A stretch of DNA of 64,000 bases, taken from the NCBI GenBank assembly GCA_016858145.1, contig JAEHOE010000041.1:1-64000 (forward strand). Reading direction: 5' to 3'. This DNA comes from Edaphochlamys debaryana (taxonomy: Eukaryota; Chlorophyta; Chlorophyceae; Chlamydomonadales). The stretch's first letter is position 1; every line of letters starts with the position of its first letter. The position numbers and the translations under genes were made by a program. Under the pieces are notes generated by a model. It saw only the letters and a list, made by a program, of their open reading frames with translations, had not been told where the DNA came from and did not search any database. Of the stretch, positions 1-11,282 are shown one piece after another.

Positions 1-54
1 TGGTGGGCGCGTCGGATTCCAATACCATGGATACCATCCGAAGGTTGTGGGTTC
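1..54 (+). pseudogene. truncated tRNA-Trp copy at the window edge
   Basis: Positions 1-54 repeat the D-arm, anticodon arm with intron, variable region and start of the T-arm of the intact tRNA-Trp at 2686-2770. There is one extra G near position 5, and similarity stops abruptly inside the T-loop, so the 3' T-stem and acceptor strand are absent. The 5' end is cut by the window. It cannot fold into a complete tRNA as seen. It is either a partial duplication or the edge of an insertion that carried tRNA sequence. The two copies flank about 2.65 kb of repeat-rich DNA in direct orientation. Confidence 0.8.
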
Positions 55-2685
55 GGCAGCATGGGACCAGACGGCAAGTACCGTAAGGATGCGGCAGCCC
101 AAGTCAACTGGCCGCAAGCGGGTATCAGCCGATTGAGCCGATGTGCGTCCACATCCGGGTCCATGCGCCATGGACAGACCCATCAGCGGGCACAGACGCG
201 GCGAGAGCTGAAGCCTACTTTACACCCTCCTGGCTCTGGCTGTCCTAGGCAGCGCTGAGGGCTGAGGTGGCATGCCGGTACTCGCTCGGGGACTCGTTGC
301 GCGTGATCCGGCATAAAGGGGACATAGCGATGTGACCCCGCCGTACCTGTTATTACGGTCATCAGCGAGGCCTACCGGCGTACGGTACCCTACCGTCCGG
401 GGTGCGGCGGCCGCTGTTCAGCCACCGGTAGCCATTCACGGAAGGGGGTTGGAGCGAGGGTCAAGGTATCGGGCCCTTGCACTGCCAAGTACCGAGCCGT
501 GGGCCGCTGTCGACTACATGAAGTTGTGGTGGGGCGCGTAGCGGCTGCCGCATCCTTACAGTTGGGCTCATGTGTGGCCGGGGGCAAGAAGCTGGCTAGA
601 AGCTGCCGGAGGCTATCATCGTCGCCGGCTCCGGCATGGGCAGGCGCAGCCCTGACTCGGTGTCGCTGCCAGGAACCCAGCAGGCCCCCACACTCGCTCA
701 CGCCCCCGGCGTGTGCAGGGCCGTGGGTCAGTTCACCGCCTGCACCCACCACGCACCCAGGAAGCCGGAAGTGCCGACATCTGCCTGTGCGTGCCGATAG
801 TGGCTTGGCGTGCTCGTACTCCTTGTAGCCACGTGGCAGCCTTGAGGGTGCGAAGGTCGCTTGGTCGTGGGCGTAGCCCTGAGGGCCCCATGCCCACGCT
901 CATGGCTGCGGCGCCCGAGGCCAAGCAAGTATGCTGATCACCCGCCATTGCTTTTTATTTTTACATTTCTTCATTCCAAAGATGAGCAAGCCACAGCGCT
1001 GTGCCCACCCAAGGGACACCCCGCAGCTAAACTTCAGCCTGGGGCAGTGAGTACGGCAACGAACATGCAACTTGCAACAGCCAGCGTGCGTGAGGGCTGC
1101 CCGGCACCCTTGCAGCCAGCGGCACACCCCTCAGCCCACCCCTCAGGCCCTCAGCTCATCATGGCCCCCATGCCTCCAGTTGGCCCACGGTCCGTTCGGG
1201 AGTTCACGGGTGATGCCCTCTCCTCCCCGTGGTCCCCGGCGGCCCGGCGTTCACGCTGGAGTTGCCGACGCCGCTGCCTCGGCCACGGGCCTGCGAGGCA
1301 CGGCCAACGAAAGGGGCAGGCCACCGCACACCCGCACCCTGGCAGGGGTGAGCACCCTGACACCCCAGCGCGCCAGCAGTCAAGCGCTCCGGCGCCAAAG
1401 GCGGGCGCCAAAGGCGGGCGCCACGGACCCTCCTCCCTGCCGCTGCCCCGCCGCTTGCGCCAAGTGCCCAAGCCAGGGCCCGAGCAGCCTAGCACACGAG
1501 CGGCAGACCCGACCCCGCCCTTACCACGACAGCAGGTTGAGCTCAGCAGGGCCCCTGCCCCACTGGCATCCCCTCTCGACGCCGCGAGGGCCCGAAATCA
1601 AGGCCGCGAAAGGCCTCCGCCAACAGACGCAGACCTCGGTGTTTACAATGTTTACAATGAAGGACCCCCCGGGGGTCACAGCGCCCTCGCCCCCTGCAAG
1701 CCAGAACGCAAGTCCCTCTCATAACTTGCACTGACCTCACTCAGGTCCCACCTTAGTCCTTGACACGCAATGACCATGCTCAGCTTGTATTGATGGCCCC
1801 TCCTCGGCCGCGCCTCCTACCAGTAACCGTTCACCGTTCATCATGTGCTCATACTGTTGGCCGTACACCTCTCGATCCTGCAGACAGTGCGCGGAAGCGG
1901 GGAGGTGCGCGAAACGGGGCGCTTGGTCGCCTTGGCGCGGCACAACTCCGCGTTGGTCGCACTCAGGCGGTCCGCGCACGCCGAGGACTGCCCTCTGGCA
2001 TCAAGGAATGGTAGCAGGAAAGGCTCAAAGTGGTAGCGCGCCGTGGCTCAAAGTGGTGGCGCGTCGAGGCTGCTTAGGGCCCTTGGCTGCCGCCAGCCCC
2101 GCCGGCCCCGCTTGCATGGCGCCGATGATGACGCGCCCTTACGCGCCCTTCTCGTCTTGGCTCTGCTTCCTGGCACCCGAGAGGGTGAAGAGTGCAAGCC
2201 TTGGCCCACCGGCACGAATGCTCCGGCCCTGCCACAGCGGGCGGCACGGACCCTCCTGCCCAGCCGCTGCCCCGCTGCTCGCGGCGGCCACCAAGAACAT
2301 CACTCCGCCCCGCTTGCTTCAACAGCGCAAGCGAAGGGCCAGCAGACGAAAGGACTAGGGGAGGGCACCCGAGCGACCCCTCTCTCACACCAGCCAGCCG
2401 CGTTGGGCTCAGCAGGCCCCCCCCTGCCTCGTGGGCAGCCCGCCTCGACGGCCCCTGAAAGCGAGGGCGCGGAGGGCTGCCGCCCTCAGACGCAGACAGG
2501 CGGGGGCTCGCAGCTCCCAGGACGGGGCACTCCTCGGCGCGGAGCCCGCCGCAAGCGACCGCGCAGAGCCCCGGGGCCCCACACACCTGTGCGTTGGCCG
2601 GACTTGGGCGGTCCCGGTGTGCTGAGAATACCCTTTATGGCATCAAGGAATCCCCGTACAGGTGTACGGCAGCATCTTTGAAGAT
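55..2685. other. repeat-rich non-coding stretch between two tRNA-Trp copies
   Basis: No reading frame here looks like a protein; the open frames are GC-driven. The stretch holds a diverged direct duplication: about 1395-1640 and about 2220-2500 share blocks in the same order (a GCCACGGACCCTCCT-like block, then GCTCAGCAGG, then CAGACGCAGAC). Small local repeats occur at 1395-1422 (a GGCGGGCGCCAAA-type unit twice) and 1640-1660 (TTTACAATG twice). I see no transposase, reverse transcriptase or terminal inverted repeat. I searched by eye for N-terminal exons of the ERI2-like gene (the DFExT region) and did not find them. Confidence 0.5.
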
Positions 2686-2770
2686 GGCTTCGTGGCGTAA
2701 TGGTGGCGCGTCGGATTCCAATACCATGGATACCATCCGAAGGTTGTGGGTTCAATCCCCACCGAGGTCA
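2686..2770 (+). tRNA. trnW-CCA: tRNA-Trp (CCA anticodon) with 13-nt intron
   Basis: A full cloverleaf can be drawn. Acceptor GGCTTCG (2686-2692) pairs with CGAGGTC (2763-2769) with two G-U pairs; A2770 is the discriminator. The anticodon stem TCGGA (2711-2715) pairs with TCCGA (2736-2740). The loop carries CCA at 2718-2720, followed by A37 at 2721. The T-arm GTGGG-TTCAATC-CCCAC is perfect. The anticodon loop is 20 nt instead of 7, which fits a 13-nt intron at 2722-2734, the canonical 37/38 site. Mature length is 72 nt. A T-run at 2772-2775 is a plausible Pol III terminator. The gene lies 235 bp upstream of the first recognisable exon of the ERI2-like gene, in the same orientation. Confidence 0.93.
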
Positions 2771-3005
2771 TATTTTGCCTGTTCTGGCCCGTTGGGCTTA
2801 TTTTTGCTCTGCGATAGCGCTCTTGCTTGCACGTTCTTACGCTTCGCTGCATTTGCTTGCCAAGTCCGATTGGAGCTGCTGCCATGTCGCCACCATCGCG
2901 GTGATGGACATGTCATGCCATGCTATGCCATGCCATCTTTCCCCACCACCACTGCCATTGCTCGCTGAACACCTGCTCACGACCGCCGCCCCCCCCCGTC
3001 CGCAG

Positions 3006-3919
3006 ATCTGCCTGGAGACCGAGTGCGGCTGGCGCAAGCTGCCGCGGCCGCCCTACCTGCGGCGCTGGTGCAACCTCAAGCGCCTCTACACCGCCCGCTA
3101 CCGCCGCACTGCCAGCCTGCAGAAATGCGTCGAGGCCGTGGGTGCGTGGGCGCCAGGGGGGGCCCTTAGCCTTGAGGCAATGGGTGGATGATACCCGGTG
3201 TCAGCTGCCCAGCATTGTCAGGCTCTGTTCTCTCTCTGACCACGCGTCCACGTCACCCCTCACCCCCACCATCCCGTCAGCTTCTGCTCACTCTCCTCGA
3301 CCTCTCCTGGCACTTACACACCCTCCCACCCCCTCCGTTTCCCCCCCCCCCCCAGGCCTGCGCTGGGAGGGCCGGCTGCACAGCGGCCTGGACGACGCCC
3401 GCAACACGGCCGCCCTGGCGGTGCGCATGGTGAGGGACGGAGTGGTGCTGCGGACCACGGACAGCTTCAAGGAGGCGCCAACCGCTGGGGCCCCTGGGGG
3501 CCCCGCCGGGCCCGCCGGGCCCGGCTCTGGTGTCAAGGAGGCCGCAGGCCCTGGGGGCCCCGCCGGCCCCACCGGCCCTGAGGCCGCCGGTCCCGCAGGC
3601 TCCGGCTCCGCAGCGGCCGCGCCCTCCCCGTTCGGAGCCGGGTCGCCCGGGTCGGCACCGCGTGAGGGCGCGGAAGCGGACGTTGGTGCGGGGGCGGGGG
3701 CGGGGGCGGGGTCGCAGACGTGCGTGGAGCGGTCAGCGGGCGGCGAGGCGGGCCCGTCTCCGTCGGGCAGGGCGCGGGCGGCAGGAGCCGGCGGCGGCGG
3801 CGGCGGCGGCGGTCTGCGGCAGGCCGTCATAACGCTCACGCCGGCCTCTTCACCCGGGCTGGCGGCGCCGTCGGGGGCAGGTCCGTCGGGGTCAGCCTCG
3901 CCGTCGCAGGCGAGTCCGA

Positions 3920-3951
<32 letters not shown>

Positions 3952-5309
3952 ATGACGGCGGTGGCGGTGGGGTCGGCGCCGCCGGCCCTGTACGACGGCG
4001 AGGGGCGGTGGCTGGGCCGCTGCCGCTGCGGCGTGCCCGCCAACCTGCGGACCGCCAAGAAGCCGGGGGCTAACCAGGGCAGGTGCGTGGGGGGGAGGGG
4101 GGCAGGGGCTGGGGGGTGGGAGGGGAGGGGCGAAACTGGGCAGGTGGGGCACGTCAGGGAGGGATGGGGGCGAACCAGGGTTAAAAGAAAAGTGCAGCGA
4201 TGGCACGCTCGACTCCGGACCGCCAGTCACCAGGGTAGGCCGGAGCGGTTGTCGGGGCCAACCAGGGCACCTGGAGCAGGGCGGGGCAGGTGGGGCGAGA
4301 ACCAACCAGGGCAGGTGGGTGGGGCCGGGTCCGCACGGGAGAGGGGCGGAGGGTGGGTTGGTGGGGCGGGCGCCAAGGGTTCCAGCACACAGCGGGGGTG
4401 GGCGTGTGAAGCCGTCAACCCCCAACACCCTGCCGTCAGCCTTCACCCCTCTCACCCCTCTCACCCTTCTCACTCTTCTCACCCTACTCGCACCCCCCAA
4501 ATCCCCACAGGCAGTTCTACAGCTGCGGGCGGTGGAGCATGAGCGACCGAGCCCCTTGCGCCCCTGCCCCTCTTCCCTGTTGCTCTTATATCAAAACTCT
4601 TATATCAAAACTCTTATATCAAAACCCCCGCCTTGACTATGGCCTCCTCTGCCCGTAGGCAGTTCTACAGCTGCGGGCGGTGGAGCATCAGCGACCGAGC
4701 CCCTTGCGCCCCTGCCCCTCTTCCCTGTTGCTCTTATACCAAAACTCTTATATCAAAACTCTTATATCAAAACCCCCGCCTTGACTATGGCCTCCTCTGC
4801 CCGTAGGCAGTTCTACAGCTGCGGGCGGTGGAGCATCAGCGACCGAGCCCCTTGCGCCCCTGCCCCTCTTCCCTGTTGCTCTTATATCAAAACTCTTATA
4901 TCAAAACTCTTATATCAAAACCCCCGCCTTGACTATGGCCTCCTCTGCCCGTAGGCAGTTCTACAGCTGCGGGCGGTGGAGCATCAGCGACCGAGCCCCT
5001 TGCGCCCCTGCCCCTCTTCCCTGTTGCTCTTATATCAAAACTCTTATATCAAAACTCTTATATCAAAACTCTTATATCAAAACTCTTATATCAAAACTCG
5101 TATATCAAAACTCTTATATCAAAACCCCCGCCTTGACTATGGCCTCCTCTGCCCGTAGGCAGTTCTACAGCTGCGGGCGGTGGAGCATCAGCGACCGAGC
5201 CCGGGCCGTGTGTGGCTTCTTCGCTTGGGCGGAGGGGCTGCGCTTGGCACCGGGGGCGGTGACGCCGGGGGGCGGGGCGGGCGGCCGCGGTGGGAAGCGC
5301 AAGCAATGA
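3006..5309 (+). CDS. ERI2: ERI2-like 3'-5' exoribonuclease, C-terminal part with GRF zinc finger (5' partial)
   Basis: Exons: 3006-3141, 3356-4082, 5159-5309 (phases 1 and 2). The first two encode the end of a DEDDh exonuclease domain: a YLRRWCNLK segment, then GRLHSGLDDARNTA with the catalytic His and Asp of motif Exo III, then VLRTTDSF. A roughly 190-residue Gly/Pro/Ala linker with collagen-like GPAGP repeats follows. The C-terminus is a GRF zinc finger: CRCGVP, KPGANQGR, FYSCGRW, VCGFFAW. Exonuclease plus GRF is the ERI2 architecture, expected to trim structured RNA or stem-loop 3' ends. Motifs Exo I and Exo II are not present upstream; 3006 follows a good acceptor (GTCCGCAG), so the real 5' exons are missing, distant or lost. 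The last intron contains five tandem copies of the GRF exon start; only the copy at 5159 continues the domain. A truncated pseudogene is possible. Confidence 0.8.
4511..5202 (+). repeat. five-copy tandem repeat of GRF-exon start with nested 14-bp minisatellite
   Basis: The first 44 nt of the final ERI2-like exon recur after an AG acceptor at 4511, 4659, 4807, 4955 and 5159. Spacing is 148, 148, 148 and 204 bp. Each unit carries exon-start sequence, a C/T-rich stretch and copies of CTCTTATATCAAAA. Units one to three hold three 14-mers; the fourth holds seven (5027-5124), which accounts exactly for its extra 56 bp. Copies one to four continue into CTTGCGCCCC instead of the coding sequence, so they are acceptor decoys. 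Copy one has a different acceptor (CCCCACAG) from the others (GCCCGTAG), so it is probably the ancestral intron end. Confidence 0.95.
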
Positions 5310-8174
5310 GCCGGTGTGTGGGGCGGGGGGCCCTGCAGAGCGATAGGTGAGGGGTGTTAAAGCAATGCAAGGCGAGAGGGGTGGGGAGCCGTGGCGGGGT
5401 GGGGGAGGAGCGGAATGGCAGGGGGAGGGCGGCGGCCGGGGCAGACGAGGCTGAGGGCAGCAGGGGTGAAACATTGTTCTCACAGGGGGTCGCGGTGCGC
5501 GGTTTGAACTTGAAAGCAAAGCGCCGAGTAAAATGGCACGCTTGGCTCCAGGGGTGCGGGAGGCCTGCGGAGCGGACCATGTGGGTTGGGGACTGCGGCG
5601 GAAGGGCCGGGCTTGGAGTGCCATGTAGGAGGCTAGGAGCGCGGGCGGATGGCGCGTGGGCGGCGGCCGGGGGGAAGCGGGAGGCAGCCAGGCAGGAGGC
5701 AGGCGGCAGCGGCGGGGATCTGGCTGGACGTCCGTACGCAGATGGGCAGATGGGCGCTTGGGATCGTAAGCCTTGACGCCACCGGACAGCGGTCACAGAT
5801 GGCTTGACGGCCCAGACCAGTTGAAGTGGCTTCGCAGGTCCATGGGCTGCATAATGGGACGTGCTGGTAAGCGGCCGGTCTTGGGTACGGTATGTAGGGA
5901 CGCTTCAGCCCCAGATGATGCCTGGCCCGGGGGCGGCGCTTTGGCCCCAGACGAAGTGTGGAGTCGGCAAGCAGGATGCGAAGAATACAGCAGGAACCGC
6001 CTCCAAAAGGGGAGGGGTTGAGCGAGAGCGCCACCTACTGCAGGCAGGCCTGCCCGACTGCGCTGCCCGGGGCGGCGCTCAGGGCGTGGTGCACGGCTCT
6101 CAGCCCCCGCATGGCGCACAGTACGAATGTACGACAGCCGTACTATCTATGGCTACGCTTCACGGCTCTCAGCCCCCGCATGGCGCGCAACGCGGCCGGC
6201 TGCAGGGGCCATGGTGAAGGCACCTTCTCCACCAGCAACAGCATGCCGGCAGCTCTAGACCGCCTTGCTGCTTGTGCACTGCATGGGGGCTTTGCCCTTC
6301 GGCCCCCGCATGGCGCACCCCTGGGCGCACAGCAATCTGGCTACGCTGCACGGCCCCTGTGAGCACTCACCACCAGGGGGAATCCTCCTGGGCGGGACTG
6401 CTTCACTCCTTTCTTATCTCGTCGCATCCGGCTGGTGGGCTAGACCCGGCTAGCTGCACATTGCATTGACCCCCAGGCGGCGGGCGCTGGTGCTGCCCGG
6501 GGCGGAGCATACCGGTAACTGATGGGCCGAGGGGCATAGGTGGATGCAGTCCTTAGCCTGTTACACAGTGCATTGCGCTCTCGCCACGCCCGCCTCAACT
6601 GCCCAGCGCCCCGGGCCTCACAGCCCGGGTATGAGTCTACGGCTTGGCCACGTTGTCGGCAACTCTCCACCTTGAATCCCTCTCGCTCTCAGGTCCCAGC
6701 CCCCGGATCGTCACGGCCCACCGCTCGACATACGGATTCGCCTTGCTACTTCACTCGCCTCCTGCCGGTGCCTTTCCCTAACAAACCCTCAGCAAAGACT
6801 CGCACCAAAAGCTATTTGCATGCCCAAAGCGGACAGCCTACATCCTACGGAGCTCGAAGCCATCACGCCACCAAGTAAGGGGGGGCGCCGTGGACGCTGC
6901 TGCCCCTCGCCTCACCTCGCCTCGCCCTGCCTCTCTCGCCTCGCCTCCCCGGAAACACGTCCATCTCTCTCCGCTCCAGACCAGACCCAAGCGGCCCCCC
7001 CGGGAAGCATAAAATATGGTGTCTGGGCGCCGACTCTGCAACCGGTCCCGTACCCCGGCCGGATGGCTTCCGGAACGCGGGGGTGCATAAACGAAATCGT
7101 TTCGTGTTCTTGTGCCAGCGCACGGGCCCAAAGTTGAAGAGGCCTATTAAACGGCAGTCTCAAATTGCCATCATCAGAAGTCTCCAGCAGATGCCACAGC
7201 GTTTTGACTCCCCAGCGTGCCCGATGACCCCGTGGCGGTTACCCGCTGCCCGCGCCAACACATCCCCTCCAAGCCAAACCCAAAACCCAGTCATCCCTGA
7301 TTGGCGCACTTTGAGGCGCAAGCCCATTGCCCCCCATTCCAATCCCCAAATGGTAAGACCCACACGAGCAGTCGGGCGCAACCCCAGCGCGCGACTGCCG
7401 AATTAAATCTCTCACTCTTCTCGGCCCGCGGCCCCACCAGTCTCAGATCCCACGTGGGGGGGCAGAAAGGCCCGGAAAAGCCCCCCACGCCTCTCTCGCT
7501 CTCTCAAGTCTCTCTCTCTCGTGCCGTGCGGCTCTCTCAAAGAGCGGCCGCGCCCCGGCACCCAGACCAACCGCCAACGGCCCCCGCCGCCAAGCCAGCA
7601 GCGACCGACGGAGGCCCGTCAAGACCAACCAGCCGCCGCTGTACGGCATAGGCCGAGCAGGGCGTACGGCGCGATATGAGCTGCCGGGGTCAGCAAGCCG
7701 TATTTATGAGTTTAGGGGGCACGCAGCAAGCCGCGATGCCCAATCAAATGGCGCGCAAGAAAGCAAAGAAAGCACAAAGCGCCAGGCCGGCGGCAGTTGA
7801 GCGGCGCCGGTACGGCATCCGTAAGGCCGTCCTCGCCCTTTCACATCCTCCTCGCTATGTCTATACATTGACGTGTACGGCGAGCGCTGTACACACGCCT
7901 AAAGCGAGACTGCGTTTAGTGTTTGTGGCTTTTTGCTGCGCCTTCGCGTGCGGGGCTGAGCTGTCGCTCCCGCAAACGCACCCAGAAAGGCTCCTCTCTC
8001 TGCTCCTGTTTCGCACTTCAAGAAATTCTACACACACAGCCATACTACTCTACTTACGCCCAAACAAGGCGCCCCATGACTCTGCGTGCGGCGCCTCACC
8101 GCCGCCACGTTGCGGTCACGGCGGCCGCAGCCATCCGCCCCCCCTCCCCCAACCGCTCCCTCCCCTCCTCCGCC
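5310..8174. other. convergent intergenic region, no recognisable gene
   Basis: This lies between the 3' ends of the ERI2-like gene (+) and the RING gene (-). Open frames on both strands have compositional, non-protein-like translations. Visible structure: a 69-bp-spaced direct repeat around CACGGCTCTCAGCCCCCGCA at 6092-6120 and 6161-6188, with a weaker third match near 6300, and a small perfect hairpin at 7091-7105 (ACGAAA-TCG-TTTCGT). No tRNA, transposase or clear polyadenylation signal was identified. Confidence 0.5.
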
Positions 8175-11100
8175 CTACATGGGCTGTGGCCCGCCGGCGC
8201 TGCCATCGCCGCCAGCTCCGCCCAACATGGACGGCAGGCTGGCGGCGCCGCCAGGACCGCTGGCGCCGCCGGGAGGCCCCGGCGGCGGCGGGAAGGGCTG
8301 CGTCAGCGTGCGTGCGTGCAGCGCGGCCGGGAAGCAGAACGACGCGCCCGCGCCCGCCGCACCGCCGCCGCCGTTGCTGATGGATGGCGAGAGCGACATG
8401 GGCGTCGAAGAGCCGCCGCCCGGCAGAACGACGCCCACGGGCGTCGACGTCATCGCCGACGGGAAGGCGAACGGCTGCGCCGCCGCCTGCAGCTGCATCG
8501 CCGACGGCCCCGAAGCGCCGCCGCCGGCAGCCGTCGCCGCCGCCGCGTACATGTACGGCAGCTGCATCTGCACGGCGGTCGCGGGCGCCACGCCGGCGGG
8601 CGCGACCGCCTGGTACGTCGCCACGTGGTGCACCGTCGCCGCCGACGGTTGGCCGTTGGGCCCCATGACTAAGAACGGGCCTGACGTGGACGCGGCGGTT
8701 GCCGCGCTCCAGCTCAGCAGCACCTGGTGTGGCGCGCTCGAGCCCTGGAATCCTGGCGCCGCCGCCGCCGCCACGTCAGACGCCATCGCCGCTGGGCCCT
8801 GCTGGGCCTGGGCAGCCGCCGCGTGGGCCGCCTGCGACAGCAGGTACCTGGACAGGTACTGGGCCTGGAGCTGGGCCTGGGCCTGGGCCTGCGCCGCCGC
8901 CTGGGCCTGGGCCGCGGCCGCCATGTGCGCCGCCAACTGCTGTTGGTGGTGCATGCGCAGGAGCCCGTTCAGGGCCTCCGCCTCCGCCGTCAGCTGCTGG
9001 ACGGTGCTGGCGGTAGTGCGCAGCGCATCGCCGGCGGCCTCCGAGGCAGCGGCGTCGGCGGGCGAGTTGGCGGCGCCGCCGCCGCCCTCCGCCGCCGCCG
9101 CAGCCTGCTGATTGTGGAGCGCCGACACCAGCGTCCGCAGCTGCCCCGCCGCCGTCGTCGTCGCCGCCGCTGACGTCAGCAGCGTCAGCGCCGCCTCAAC
9201 GAAGCCGCCGCTGGCGGCGCCGCCGCCGGACGCGGCCGACTGCGCCGCCGCCAGCTGCGCCGCCATCGCCGCCGCCGTCGCGGCATCCGGGCCGGACATG
9301 GCCGCAACCGCCGCAACGGTACTGGCGGCTGACGTGGCATCCATGAAGGACGGCCGGGGCGTGTAACCGCCACTGCCGCTGCCCATGCTCCCCTCCCCGA
9401 CCGCACTGCCGTACGCCGTCGTACCGCCGCCGTACGGCTGCCCGACGGGAGCGATGCCGTACTGATACGGCAGCGCGGAGAAGGGCGCCGAGGCGAAGGC
9501 CGGGTGGCCGCCGCCCGAGGGCGCAGACGGGGCGCCCGTTCCGTGCACGTGGTAGGGGTGGTGGTGCAGGGAGGTGTGGGGCCCGTGCTGGGGCGGGTGC
9601 GGCGGCGTCGCCAGCGGTCCCTGCCCCTGCCCCCCCGCCTGCCCCTGCCCCTGCTGCGCCGCCTGCTGCGCGCCGTGCGCCTGCCCCCACGCCGCGTGCT
9701 GTGCCTGCTGCGCTTGCGCCTGCGCCTGCTGCGCCTGCGCCATCTGCTGCATGTGCTGCGCGTGGTTCGCCATCTGCTGCTGCGGCGTCGCGCCCAGGCC
9801 CATGTTGGAAAGCGCGGCGCCGGACGACAGGAAGAGGCGGGCCAGCTCCGCCGCCTGTTGCGGGGGCATGGGCGGCTGCAGCGCGCCCGTGGCCGAGCCG
9901 CCAGAGTTGAGGCTGCTGCTGCTGCCGTTGACGCCGCCGCCACCGCGAGCCATGTGCTCTGCCATGTGCTCTGCGGCTCCGGTGAATGCGTTCACGACAG
10001 CGGCCGAGGGCGTGGGGACGGAGGTGATGGCGGACACGAGCCGGGACAGCTCGCGGTACTGCTCCGCCGCGCGATTGAGCAGATCCAGATCCAGATCCAC
10101 GGGCAGCGGCAGCCCGGATCTGAAGGCGCTGGATACGGCGCCGGTGCCCGGCGGGCCACCCGGCACGGGCGAGGGCGGGCCTCCGCCCGCGCGCGAGGCC
10201 GTGCCTCGGGACGTGGTGGTGGTGGTGGTGGTTGCCGAGGTAGTTGCGTCCGACGTGGCTTCGGTTGCGGTGGTTGCCGAGGCGCTGAGCGAGGGGGACA
10301 GCGGGTAGCCGTCGGGCCCGCACGAGGCTGGGGGTGAGGGGGGGAATGGTTGGGGGAGGCAGGCGTCAGCGGGGCAGGAGACCTAGAGCTGGAGCTAGAG
10401 CCCTTGGGCAGATGCGGCACATAAAGAGTGTGTATACAACCGGCCTAGCCTCAGCACTCGGCGCGTGACGATTCAGCAACAGTGCGATATCCCCAGAGCT
10501 GGGTGCGAAGGGGGGAACGAGGGGCAGGCGCCGCACCTGAGCACTTGCGGTTTGCCTCCGTCTGCCGCCGGCGTGCGGCCACCTGCTCCGGGAACAGCTT
10601 CTCAATCGTTTCCCGGAGCCGAATGCAGACTCCTGCGCGCAGAGGAAGTGAAAGTCGTCAGCAAAAGGACAGCGCTTTCCCGGCGCGCGTTCCGCGACAG
10701 CGAATGCCGGGGTGACGCACGCCGCTCTATTTGTTCGTCGCGTGGGCGGAATGTCGCCGGCAGCCCTACGACACCCCAAACCGAGTATGCGATACCCACC
10801 GAAGGCCTGCTCCGCGGAGGGTAGGAGCACCGCGCGGCAAATGGGGCATTGCACCGCTTGCCCCACTAACTGTCGCGACATCTTCCATTCCTCGATGCAG
10901 TGCTTGCAGAAATCGTGCCCGCAGCTCCCTGTCATCACGTCGAGCGCGGGGGAGAGGGCAGAAGTGCGTTTCCTTAGCGCACTGCACGGTGACGTGCTAC
11001 CCAGCCGCGCTCACGCCCGCAGCTGCGCGAGCGCATCGCTGCCGTCGAAGCAGACCCCAAGCACTCAAAAGCGAGCGGGAACGCTACTAGAAGGCCCCGA

Positions 11101-11282
11101 TAGCTTCTAGTCGATTCAGCGAGGCGCAAACGGCGAGTTTGCTCACCGACAACGGGGTTCAGCAGCAGCTCGTAGCAAATTGAGCACTGGAACTCGCTGG
11201 CGTTCCACTTGGGGTTGGAAGCGCCCGGGAGAGGCTGTGCCAAGGAATGGGCACTCTCTCCGTCGCTCCCCGTCCCCGGCAT
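8175..11282 (-). CDS. RING-finger (C3HC4) protein with long Gln/Ala/Gly-rich C-terminus, putative E3 ubiquitin ligase
   Basis: Four exons (minus): 11282-11147, 10928-10800, 10632-10537, 10327-8175, all joined by phase-1 introns; total 2514 nt, 837 residues. The RING is split by intron 1: Cys33, Cys36, Cys48, His50, Cys53, Cys56, Cys73, Cys76 (motifs FQCSIC, SCGHDFCKHC, QCPICR). It is followed by VCIRLRETIEKLFPEQ, the short helix found after RINGs of LONRF-like proteins. The remaining ~700 residues are Ser/Thr, then Gln/Ala/Gly rich, with a possible helix LLNRAAEQYRELSRLVSAI and runs of AQAQAQ; no LON or other domain is visible. The ATG at 11282 starts a short acidic leader before the RING. 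Introns here lack the G-run/C-run architecture of neighbouring genes. E3 activity is inferred from the RING; substrates are unknown. Confidence 0.86.

Noticed and set aside
861..2681. Several 150-290 codon frames in the first 2.7 kb as possible transposon proteins
   Set aside because: No reverse transcriptase, integrase, transposase or helicase motif is visible, and the region is better described as degenerate duplicated non-coding sequence.
2643..2885. Open frame on the minus strand across the tRNA-Trp gene
   Set aside because: It contains the GIEPTT-like peptide that arises from reading through the antisense of a tRNA T-arm; the tRNA explains it.
2920..4542. Single 540-codon frame over the ERI2-like gene
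   Set aside because: It reads through introns; its first part is out of frame with the conserved exon at 3006-3141. Only 3356-4082 of it is real.
8086..9111. Long plus-strand frame opposite the RING gene, rich in Ala/Trp/Cys
   Set aside because: It is the antisense shadow of the Gln/Ala-rich tail; the minus-strand exon continues the RING frame through four consistent splice sites.
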